Source: Ruminococcaceae bacterium YAD3003
GTDB taxonomy: Bacteria > Bacillota > Clostridia > Saccharofermentanales > Saccharofermentanaceae
Assembly: GCA_900107185.1 (NCBI GenBank)
Contig: FNPA01000007.1
Span: 109,115-173,114, forward strand
Reading direction: 5' to 3'
Length of the DNA stretch: 64,000 bases
The translations under genes were made by a program, and so were the position numbers. Position 1 is the stretch's first letter. Each line of letters opens with the position of its first letter. Below, in pieces: positions 52,553 through 60,109 of this stretch. Below the pieces are notes generated by a model, which made no database searches, was not told the origin of the DNA, and saw only the letters and a list, made by a program, of their open reading frames with translations.

Positions 52553-52607
52553 TTTATAACTTAATATTTGTATAATTAAGCCTTAATTAATTGCTTAATA
52601 CCTGATA

Positions 52608-53756
52608 TCAGAAAGCCTGATGATACAGACTCAGGATATCTTCCGTGGTTGTTTTTCTGGGGTTGACTGCTATATTGCCGCTCTTCATAGCATCTTCAGC
52701 CATTGCTTCGAATCTGCTGCTGTCGACTCCGACTTCTTTCAGTGAACCCGGTATGCCGAGTGATGTGTTCAGGAAGCGTAATTCATTAGCAAGATACTCG
52801 GATCTGAATTCTGTTTTTGCAACAGGATCCGTTGCAACACGGCAGTATATCTCGTAGTATTTTCCGGTGTCAGTTTGCGCATTGAACTCAACGACTACCG
52901 GGAGCAATACTGCATTTGCAAGTCCGTGTGCCACATCGAAATATGCACTGACCGGATGGCTCATCGCGTGAACGTCACCGAGTCTCGCGTGAGAGAAAGC
53001 GATGCCGGCAAAGAGCGAGCCTAGCAGCATTCCTTCAGCAGCGTTACGGTCCTTACGGTCTGCAACGTAGTCTCTGATATTAGAACCGATTAACTCTAAT
53101 GCCTGAAGCGCCATCATATCTGAGAAAGGAGACGAAGCCAGTGACAGATATGCTTCCAATGCGTGCACCAGAGCATCCACTCCGCAATAAGCAGATGTCT
53201 TTAGCGGAACTGTGGTAATGAGTTCAGGATCAAGTATCACATAAGAAGGCAAAAGATAAGTGCTTCCTACCGTGAGCTTATAATTCCTTGAATGGTCGGT
53301 TATTACAGAGAAGGATGTAACCTCCGAACCTGTTCCTGCGGTGGTGGGAATTGCGATCATTGGAACTACAGGACCGGGGACCTTACCAACACCCTCGTAA
53401 TCTGTAATCTTTCCGCCGTAGCTTCCTAATACGGCGACAGCCTTTGCAACATCCAGAGGCGAGCCGCCGCCAAATGCAACGATCAGATCAGCGCCGCTCT
53501 CCTTGAACAGCGAAGCAGCCTTCTCGACTGTATCAGTTGACGGATTCCCCTCTGTCTCCGTGAACGCTTCACTGGCAATTCCGGCTTGTGCCAATTTCTC
53601 CGCACACAGGTCAACATAACCTGCCTTCATAAGGTGCGGACCTGAGACTATGAATGCTTTTGATGCACCTGTCTTAGCCGCTATGGAACTAAGATCATTA
53701 AGGCTTCCCCAGCCGAAAAATACATTTTGCGGGATCGAAAAAGAAAAATGCTTCAT
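52608..53756 (-). CDS. Iron-containing alcohol dehydrogenase
   Basis: A 382-aa group III (Fe-ADH) enzyme. The Rossmann-like half has GGGSPLDVAKAVAVL and IPTTAGTGSEVTSFSVI. Metal ligands are in CGVDALVHALEAYLS, GDVHAMSHPVSAYFDV and VAHGLANAVLLP. It interconverts an aldehyde or semialdehyde and an alcohol with NAD(P)H. An AGGAGG precedes the ATG, 12 bases after the aminotransferase. With that gene it could reduce the semialdehyde made by transamination, in the way 4-hydroxybutyrate or sulfoacetaldehyde reductases do. Confidence 0.94.
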   Translation of the reverse strand: MKHFSFSIPQNVFFGWGSLNDLSSIAAKTGASKAFIVSGPHLMKAGYVDLCAEKLAQAGIASEAFTETEGNPSTDTVEKAASLFKESGADLIVAFGGGSPLDVAKAVAVLGSYGGKITDYEGVGKVPGPVVPMIAIPTTAGTGSEVTSFSVITDHSRNYKLTVGSTYLLPSYVILDPELITTVPLKTSAYCGVDALVHALEAYLSLASSPFSDMMALQALELIGSNIRDYVADRKDRNAAEGMLLGSLFAGIAFSHARLGDVHAMSHPVSAYFDVAHGLANAVLLPVVVEFNAQTDTGKYYEIYCRVATDPVAKTEFRSEYLANELRFLNTSLGIPGSLKEVGVDSSRFEAMAEDAMKSGNIAVNPRKTTTEDILSLYHQAF

Positions 53757-53768
53757 ATAGCAATCCTC

Positions 53769-54983
53769 CTAACCAAGAGCCTCCACAGAAGCCTTGATTA
53801 TGTCGTATGCCTTATCACAATCTTCCTCTGTAATGATGAGCGGAGGAACCATACGGATAATGTGACCGCCTATTGCCGTGATAAGAAGATGTCTGTGGAG
53901 ACATTCGTGTTTAACATCAACGGCATTGATGGAATCATCGAACTCAACACCAACAAGTAAGCCCTGGCCTCTTACATCCTTAACATGAGGAAGAGTTTTA
54001 AGTTTTTCCATAAAGTAATTGCCGACTTTTTCTGCGTTGCCTGCGAGATCCCTGTCTAACAATTCATTTACCTGTGCAAGAGCTGCCGCGCAGCTTACCG
54101 GATGTCCTCCGAATGTTGTTCCATGTGAGCCTGCCGAGAATGCTTTTGCAACATCCGCCTTTGCGCAGATAGCACCGATCGGCATACCGCCGCCAAGGGC
54201 CTTTGCCATTGAAACGATATCGGGTTTGATTCCATAATGCATGAAGCTCATTACCTTGCCGGTTCTGCACCAGCCTGTCTGAACCTCATCGATCAGTAGA
54301 AGCATTCCCTTCTCGTCACAGAATTCACGGAGTCCTTTCATGAATTCCATTGTTGCGGGATGGACTCCGCCTTCGCCCTGTACAGGTTCGATCATGATGG
54401 CAATGGTATTCTCGGTGCATGCATCCTTGAATGCCTGCAGATCGTTATATGGAGCGTATGAGAAGCCGTATGCCATAGGACCGAAACCTATCTGACATCC
54501 GTTGCCAGGCTGGCCGGTTGCTGACATCGCACCGAATGTTCTGCCGTGGAATCCCATCTTGGCTGTTACAATGTGATAACGGTTGGGGCCATACTTTTCG
54601 ATACCGTATTTACGCGCCATCTTGATCATGGCCTCGTTAGCTTCAGTACCTGAATTCTGGTAGAAGATCTTGTCCATTCCGATCGTTTCACAGACCTTCT
54701 CTGCAAGCAGCGCCTGGGGGATCGTGTACGGATAATTGAATGTATGCATCAAAGTCTTGGTCTGCTCTACCGCTGCGGCTACTACCTTTTCGTTGCAGCT
54801 TCCTGCGGAGTTGACTGCAATGCCTGCATAAAAATCGAGATAAGCTTCGCCGTTCTCATCGTAGATGTACTGGTCCTTTGCGGTCTCTGCGAGAAAATCG
54901 AATCTCTCGTATGTCTCTATCATGTATTTATTGACTTTATCCTTGATATCCTGTGCGGTAAGTCCTGTATCTGCCAGTTTCAT
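53769..54983 (-). CDS. Class III PLP aminotransferase (ArgD-like)
   Basis: A 404-aa fold-type I aminotransferase of the acetylornithine/omega-aminotransferase group. The substrate/PLP-phosphate motif is FYQNSGTEANEAMIKMARKY. HGRTFGAMSATGQP follows, the aspartate is in LLIDEVQTGWCRTGK, and the Schiff-base Lys is in SMAKALGGGMPIGA. GGGGGC precedes the ATG. Located between a cytidylate kinase-like gene and Fe-ADH downstream of an amino-acid importer, with no arginine genes, so a catabolic role on an omega-amino or imported amino compound is more likely than arginine synthesis. Confidence 0.92.
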   Translation of the reverse strand: MKLADTGLTAQDIKDKVNKYMIETYERFDFLAETAKDQYIYDENGEAYLDFYAGIAVNSAGSCNEKVVAAAVEQTKTLMHTFNYPYTIPQALLAEKVCETIGMDKIFYQNSGTEANEAMIKMARKYGIEKYGPNRYHIVTAKMGFHGRTFGAMSATGQPGNGCQIGFGPMAYGFSYAPYNDLQAFKDACTENTIAIMIEPVQGEGGVHPATMEFMKGLREFCDEKGMLLLIDEVQTGWCRTGKVMSFMHYGIKPDIVSMAKALGGGMPIGAICAKADVAKAFSAGSHGTTFGGHPVSCAAALAQVNELLDRDLAGNAEKVGNYFMEKLKTLPHVKDVRGQGLLVGVEFDDSINAVDVKHECLHRHLLITAIGGHIIRMVPPLIITEEDCDKAYDIIKASVEALG

Positions 54984-54998
54984 AATTATTGCCCCCTG

Positions 54999-55670
54999 TT
55001 ATTTCTTTTCATTCTTAACTTTTTTGCCGATTTCATCTTCAGTTACATAGCCCTTAAGGATAAGGAACTGTTCGATGATCTTTACGCAATCCTGAATGCC
55101 TACCTTCTCGCTGTTCAGCGTCATGTCGTAGTTAACGGGATTGGTCCAGTAGTTGCCATGAGTGTAGTATGCATAATAATCTGCCCGGTACTTATCTGTT
55201 TGTGTAATGGTCGCATCAGCGACTTCCGGTGTAACACCCAAGTGCTCGATTACTCTCTGTCTGCAAAATGCTCTGGGCGCCTCGATGTAGATACTCACCA
55301 CGTTTTCTCTGCTCCTCAGCACGTAATCGGCACACTTACCGACGATCACACAGGATTCCTGATCGGCAAGGTTGTTGATGATCTCGCATTGGTACTCAAA
55401 GAGCTTGTCATCGGAAACGAATTTCTCGTTCTTCGCGATGTAATTTCTCGATCTCGGCAGTCCGCGCATCATGCTTCTGAAACCGCCGTTGGATCTTATT
55501 TTTTCGTTGACTTCATTAAAGAGTTTCTCGTCAAGTCCGCTCAGCTGGCTCGCGAGAGTGAGGATACGGTTCTCGTAGCAGTGAATACCCAGATCGTGGG
55601 CCAGGATCGAAGCGATCTCCTTACCGCCCGAACCGAATCCTCTTGCAAATGTAACTACGAATTTTTTCAT
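54999..55670 (-). CDS. Cytidylate kinase-like family protein
   Basis: A 223-aa P-loop protein of the cytidylate kinase-like (PF13189-type) family. The loop is ARGFGSGGKEIASILAHDLG (a GSGGK variant of GxxxxGK), with a later CVIVGKCADYVLR and an Arg-rich lid. True CMP kinase is normally encoded elsewhere as cmk. Members of this branch turn up within operons and their substrate is unclear. AGGAGG before ATG; 14 bases from the ABC ATPase and 15 from the aminotransferase. Confidence 0.85.
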   Translation of the reverse strand: MKKFVVTFARGFGSGGKEIASILAHDLGIHCYENRILTLASQLSGLDEKLFNEVNEKIRSNGGFRSMMRGLPRSRNYIAKNEKFVSDDKLFEYQCEIINNLADQESCVIVGKCADYVLRSRENVVSIYIEAPRAFCRQRVIEHLGVTPEVADATITQTDKYRADYYAYYTHGNYWTNPVNYDMTLNSEKVGIQDCVKIIEQFLILKGYVTEDEIGKKVKNEKK

Positions 55671-55684
55671 ATATCTGCCTCCTT

Positions 55685-56425
55685 TTATCCCGCCAGATAT
55701 CTGCTCAAGAATTCTCTTGTACGCGGGTTCTTCGGATTGCTGAACAGTTCCGAAGGAGGCGCGTCCTCAGCTACATAACCTCTGTCCATGAATATCGTTC
55801 TCGTTGATACATCCCTTGCGAAAGCCATCTCGTGTGTAACGATTATCATGGTAAGACCGGTCGTAGCCAAATCCTTCATAACATTTAATACTTCGCCTAC
55901 CATCTCAGGATCTAATGCCGATGTAGGCTCGTCGAAAAGAAGCACTTCAGGGTTCATACACAGGGCTCTGGCGATTGCGACTCTCTGCTTCTGCCCACCG
56001 GATAACTGATCAGGTTTTGCATTGATGAACGGGGCCATTCCGACTTCTTTTAAATGAGCTATGGCACGGTCGAATGCTTCCTCTTTTGAAAGGTGCAAAA
56101 CCTTTCTTGTACACAGCATGCAGTTCTGAAGAACGGTCATGTTATTGAAGAGGTTGAACGACTGGAAAACCATGCCGACCTTAGCCCGGTATTCATTTAC
56201 TTCACGCTGCACATCTCTTACTTCCTTGCCGCGGAAAAAGATGTTGCCGGAAGTCTGTTTTTCGAGCTTGTTGATGCATCTTAAAAGTGTTGATTTGCCC
56301 GAACCGGATGATCCTACTATGCAGATGATCTCGCCTTCTTTGACTTCCATATCGATCTTTCTTAAAACTTCATGTTTGCCGAAAGACTTACTGAGATCTT
56401 TAATGCTGATAACTGTAGCACCCAT
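55685..56425 (-). CDS. Polar amino-acid ABC transporter ATP-binding protein
   Basis: A 246-aa GlnQ-like ATPase. Walker [17 protein letters not shown]-loop [10 protein letters not shown], signature [15 protein letters not shown], Walker [13 protein letters not shown] and H-loop VTHEM are all intact. It powers the importer whose permease lies 12 bases upstream. AAGGAGGAG precedes the ATG. Confidence 0.96.
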   Translation of the reverse strand: MGATVISIKDLSKSFGKHEVLRKIDMEVKEGEIICIVGSSGSGKSTLLRCINKLEKQTSGNIFFRGKEVRDVQREVNEYRAKVGMVFQSFNLFNNMTVLQNCMLCTRKVLHLSKEEAFDRAIAHLKEVGMAPFINAKPDQLSGGQKQRVAIARALCMNPEVLLFDEPTSALDPEMVGEVLNVMKDLATTGLTMIIVTHEMAFARDVSTRTIFMDRGYVAEDAPPSELFSNPKNPRTREFLSRYLAG

Positions 56426-56437
56426 AACTTCTCCTCC

Positions 56438-57208
56438 TTACTGATTGTCCATATACTCGACAGCCAGCGCGTAATCCTTCTTGCCTTTGAGCTTCTTCTC
56501 CATGAAATTGAAGATCTTATTGAATACGAAGCACAGAACGAAATATATGACTGCAATGACAAGGTAACTCTCGAAATATTTGTAGTAGTTGCCGCCTACG
56601 GTCTTTGCCGCCATGAACAATTCCTGAACCGCAATTACGTTGAGGACAGATGTCATCTTGAGATTGGTAAGGAAAGTATTTGCCATCTCAGGAATAATGT
56701 TCTTGAATGCCTGCGGAAGAACGATGTAGATCATGGTCTTCATGGGTGACATACCCATTGCCCATGCACCTTCTCTCTGTCCGAGATCGATCGATCCGAT
56801 ACCGCCTCTTACTGTCTCTGCCATGTATGCACCTGTATTAAGAAGAGTTACGAGAATTCCTGCAAATACAGGAGCCATATTTACGCCCAGCTGTCTGATG
56901 CCGTAGTAGATGATCATGGCCTGAACGATCATAGGAGTATCACGGAAGACTTCCACATAAGCCGTTGCGATCACTTTTAAGATCCTTACAAGAGTTTTCT
57001 TTACCGGGTTATCACCAAGTCCGGTCTTCATATCCTGAACGATACCTACGATATATCCGAGAATGAAACCGAAGATCGTACCTAATACCGCGATATAAAG
57101 TGTCAGCCATGTTCCATCCAGGAACATCTTTAAGTATTTACCTGTTAAGTAGATCATCCACTCAATGGATGTCTGAGGATTATTTAAGTCGAAATTGAAA
57201 AGTCCCAT
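56438..57208 (-). CDS. Polar amino-acid ABC transporter permease
   Basis: A 256-aa HisM/GlnP-type permease. Five membrane segments and the EAA loop (GAWAMGMSPMKTMIYIVLPQ) are clear, and the N-terminal part is normal (GTWLTLYIAVLGTIFGFILG). I start at MGLFNFD because AAAAGG lies 9 bases before it; two ATG codons three and two codons earlier are less well spaced. It sits behind a strong intercistronic hairpin after the binding-protein gene. Confidence 0.93.
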   Translation of the reverse strand: MGLFNFDLNNPQTSIEWMIYLTGKYLKMFLDGTWLTLYIAVLGTIFGFILGYIVGIVQDMKTGLGDNPVKKTLVRILKVIATAYVEVFRDTPMIVQAMIIYYGIRQLGVNMAPVFAGILVTLLNTGAYMAETVRGGIGSIDLGQREGAWAMGMSPMKTMIYIVLPQAFKNIIPEMANTFLTNLKMTSVLNVIAVQELFMAAKTVGGNYYKYFESYLVIAVIYFVLCFVFNKIFNFMEKKLKGKKDYALAVEYMDNQ

Positions 57209-57229
57209 AGTCATCATCCTTTTCAGATT

Positions 57230-57261
57230 ACCTGCCGGGAAGCTTCTTCCTCCCGGCAGGT
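57230..57261 (-). promoter_or_regulatory. Intercistronic hairpin between binding protein and permease genes
   Basis: A perfect 10-bp stem ACCTGCCGGG/CCCGGCAGGT with a 12-base loop and no T-run. Stable hairpins at this position commonly protect the mRNA 3' end or reduce downstream expression, so more binding protein than permease is made. Confidence 0.75.
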
Positions 57262-57306
57262 GAATTAAAGCTTAGTATGTGACTGCTGTTTATCCGCTAA
57301 CGGTGT

Positions 57307-58281
57307 TTACGCGATGAAATAATCTTCCTTACCGGGAATGACGATGTCGATCACCAATTCTGCTTCAGCAGGTGCACTGTTAGCTGCCGGCTGCTGACCG
57401 ATAACCTTAGCCATAAGTTCATCCATCTTAGCCTTGTCGTTCCAGCCAATCGCGTCCATTGCGCCCTGGATCTTATCTCTCAATGCCGTATCGTTCTTTC
57501 TAGTTGCGATGCAGACATTTACCATCTCATCGTCACCTGTGAAACTGTCGTTCTCTTCGAAAACAATGATCTTAAGATCCTTATTTGTAAGAAGTGCGGA
57601 CTGAGCTGTCGGAAGGTCTACGATACAAACATCTGCAACACCGTTTGAAACTGCCATGAAGCACTCTGAAGTTGTCTCGTAATTGGAGCCTGTTACAGCA
57701 CCGTCGATCTGGTCAAGAAGCGGGATCCAGCCTGTTCCGAGCTGTGTTGTTACCTTACATCCAGTACCCTTGAGCTGCGAGAGTCCCGTAACGCCTGCAT
57801 AAGGTCCGTCTGCTTTAACTACGATGCAGTTATCTCTGTAGTAGTAAGGTGTTGTGAATGAGTAGGACATCTCTCTTTCTTTTGTACGGCCCATACCTGC
57901 AATGATACAGTCGTAATCACCTGCGTCCATTGAGATACCGATCGAAGACCACTCTACCTTATGTATCTCAAGGTCCATTCCGAGCTGGTCTGCTATCATC
58001 TGTGATACTGCTACGTCATATCCGTATGCATAGAATGTTGAATCAAATATCTTAACTGCTTTGCTGCCGTCAGGTGTTGTTGCCTCATCCTGCGTCCAGT
58101 TGAAAGGAGCATATGCACACTCCATTCCAACTCTTAAAACCTCCTTGCCTGATGCGGATCCACTGGTCTCGCCTGCTGTTGTTGCTGTAGCTCCCGTGCT
58201 GCATCCTGCCAAAGCAAACAATCCCATGGATGATACGATTGCCGTTGTCAAAACGCTCTTTCCGAATTTGTTCTTTTTCAT
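57307..58281 (-). CDS. Amino-acid ABC transporter substrate-binding lipoprotein
   Basis: A 324-aa binding protein. The signal peptide ends in LAGC (lipid Cys ~27), then a Thr/Ser-rich spacer. The SBP_bac_3 fold starts LRVGMECAYAPFNW, with YDCIIAGMGRTKEREMSYSF and the hinge LGTGWIPLLDQID. The family takes polar amino acids, but the exact ligand cannot be read. The C-terminal ~25 residues (AEAELVIDIVIPGK) extend beyond usual family length. AGGAGG precedes the ATG. Confidence 0.94.
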   Translation of the reverse strand: MKKNKFGKSVLTTAIVSSMGLFALAGCSTGATATTAGETSGSASGKEVLRVGMECAYAPFNWTQDEATTPDGSKAVKIFDSTFYAYGYDVAVSQMIADQLGMDLEIHKVEWSSIGISMDAGDYDCIIAGMGRTKEREMSYSFTTPYYYRDNCIVVKADGPYAGVTGLSQLKGTGCKVTTQLGTGWIPLLDQIDGAVTGSNYETTSECFMAVSNGVADVCIVDLPTAQSALLTNKDLKIIVFEENDSFTGDDEMVNVCIATRKNDTALRDKIQGAMDAIGWNDKAKMDELMAKVIGQQPAANSAPAEAELVIDIVIPGKEDYFIA

Positions 58282-58387
58282 TGCTACTCCTCCTTGTCAC
58301 AATAAAATGCCTTCCATTAAGGAAAGGCTCCCTCGAAACTATCGTTTCACTGTGCCTTTTCTTGTGACGAATTTTAGGAAAGTAACC

Positions 58388-58413
58388 GTGCGTTTACAAC
58401 GTGCAAACCGCAC
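58388..58413. promoter_or_regulatory. Imperfect palindrome upstream of the ABC transporter operon
   Basis: GTGCG-TTT...AAA-CGCAC (with a bulged base) lies between the PucR gene end and the binding-protein gene. A TTGCAC-N16-TACTTT promoter-like pair overlaps it on the minus strand. Candidate site for the adjacent PucR regulator; weak. A second imperfect hairpin (GCCTTCC/GGAAAGGC) sits in the leader. Confidence 0.35.
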
Positions 58414-58444
58414 ACTCATACTGAACACTATGCACAGTCTGATA

Positions 58445-59641
58445 TCACAAAAACATCAGTCTTTTCACGAGTATACAGTTCAATAAATCAAGGTATTCAA
58501 CGTAGTCTGAGATCTCGATTTCCAAGAGTTCTTCGATCTTTTTCAAACGGTTGATAAGAGAATTTCTGTGTATGAAAAGTGCCTCAGCTGTCTTCGCGCT
58601 GTTAAAGCCGTTCATGTAATATGCAAGCAGAGTTTCCTGCAGAAAAGTACCATTCGCATGATCATATTCTTCGAGTTTATTTAACTTGTTATTGCAGTAC
58701 GCAAGTATCTCCCTCTGGTCGTTACCGCGAAACATATACTTGTAGATTCCCATTGCACTCGCACTTAAGACCTTCTTTTTCCTGGGATTCGGAAGATAAT
58801 CTTTTTTGGGGATAAGACTTTTCGCTTCCTGATAACTCTGACCGAATTTACTGGGGTCTGTGTAAGGAGTACCGAGTATGCATGTGCTGCTGATAATACC
58901 TTTGAACTCGGGTTTGTCATCAAGTTTTCTGAGCATTCTCTCAATCTCATGTTCTATCTCTTTATTCTCTTTGGCTTCGAAAAGAAGAACGAATTTATTG
59001 AGAAACTTCATGAACATCGGACGGCCTTCCATCTTCATGACTTCGGAATTAAGACAGTTCGCATAGTACTCATAAAGATGTTCATCCTGCTCAAGATTGA
59101 TGCCGTAAGTTCTGTCCACGGCAATGATGCCTACTCTGTACGGCTTGTTGAAATCAAATCCGAACTGACCTGAAATCTTCTCAACATATCTGTCGTTAAC
59201 GTTGTATCCGAACAGGAGATTATAAAGATAATCACCGGTGCGTTTGTTCATGATATTAGTCTCAAGAATAAGGTTTCCGATACTCTGCGAAATATCGACA
59301 AAAGATGCGCCTTTCCATCTGACATTGAAAAGCGGAAGACACAATTCATTTGCTCTTTTTATTATTGATTTCGGGATGGGTTCCTTGTCGTCAACAACCG
59401 ATACTGCAAGCCCCGAGATGCCTAGATCATTCAGTTCATCCATGCTCTTCCTGACCTCTTTGAAATCAAAGCGGATATAATCTACGACTATCAGGGCAAA
59501 ATTGCCTCTGTTCATGTGTTCTTCATAAGGTTTGGTCTGAACAAGATACGTCCACGAAACCATTCGTTTCAGTCCGCTCTCACCTGCAACGAGTTCCATC
59601 CCGTCCAGTTTCAGATTGTTTACGTCCATGCATGTAACCAT
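58445..59641 (-). CDS. PucR family transcriptional regulator
   Basis: A 398-aa PucR-type regulator. The N-terminal ~130 residues match the purine catabolism regulator N-domain (LVAGESGLKRMVSWTYLVQT). A degenerate GGDEF-like middle (~160-270) follows, then a C-terminal PucR HTH (~330-395) with LAYYMNGFNSAKTAEALFIH and RNSLINRLKKIEELL. PucR proteins control use of purines, amino acids or related nitrogen sources, so the ABC operon 160 bases downstream in the same direction is the best target. AAGGAG precedes the ATG. Confidence 0.92.
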   Translation of the reverse strand: MVTCMDVNNLKLDGMELVAGESGLKRMVSWTYLVQTKPYEEHMNRGNFALIVVDYIRFDFKEVRKSMDELNDLGISGLAVSVVDDKEPIPKSIIKRANELCLPLFNVRWKGASFVDISQSIGNLILETNIMNKRTGDYLYNLLFGYNVNDRYVEKISGQFGFDFNKPYRVGIIAVDRTYGINLEQDEHLYEYYANCLNSEVMKMEGRPMFMKFLNKFVLLFEAKENKEIEHEIERMLRKLDDKPEFKGIISSTCILGTPYTDPSKFGQSYQEAKSLIPKKDYLPNPRKKKVLSASAMGIYKYMFRGNDQREILAYCNNKLNKLEEYDHANGTFLQETLLAYYMNGFNSAKTAEALFIHRNSLINRLKKIEELLEIEISDYVEYLDLLNCILVKRLMFL

Positions 59642-59650
59642 AAAAACTCC

Positions 59651-60109
59651 TTATAAGCACAATGCCATACAAATGGCACCTTCTAATTTGTCGTATGGAG
59701 GGTAATTGTCAATCAGCACATATCCTCTGCTCTCATATAAGCCAACCGCATCAAGCATGATCGGTCTGGTTTGAAGGATCGCCCTTTTATATCCGATCTG
59801 TCTCGCCTTATCTTCAAGCTGATCCATCAGACTGGTGGCAATGTGCTTTCCTCTCCACTCAGGTTCTACCCAGACACGTTTGATCTCGACATCCCGATCA
59901 GAATACCTTTTGAGACCTGCACAACCTATTGGTTTTTCATCAGCATAAGCTAAAAGCACATCAGAAATACTCTCGGACAGATTGTATGGAATAAAACCTG
60001 TCCTGTTCTTTTTGCCGCCTACTATCTTGCTGTAGTATTCCTCGGTCTTGAGATAAAACCTCTGAAATACCTCATTATTTCCATCTGTCCAAACGTATTC
60101 CATATTCAT
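59651..60109 (-). CDS. GNAT family N-acetyltransferase
   Basis: A 152-aa GNAT. Motif A is VEPEWRGKHIATSLMDQLED (~83-102), with the G-x-G partly replaced by KHIAT, and ends with GLYESRGYVLIDNYPPYDKL. The ATG shares its A with the TGA of the preceding large gene (TGATG), which fixes the start and suggests translational coupling. Earlier GTG/TTG codons are possible but unneeded. Substrate unknown. Confidence 0.85.
   Translation of the reverse strand: MNMEYVWTDGNNEVFQRFYLKTEEYYSKIVGGKKNRTGFIPYNLSESISDVLLAYADEKPIGCAGLKRYSDRDVEIKRVWVEPEWRGKHIATSLMDQLEDKARQIGYKRAILQTRPIMLDAVGLYESRGYVLIDNYPPYDKLEGAICMALCL

Noticed and set aside
54744..55778. 344-aa plus-strand frame
   Set aside because: Lies opposite the aminotransferase, cytidylate kinase-like and ABC ATPase genes, which have full family motifs; Cys/Val-rich shadow.
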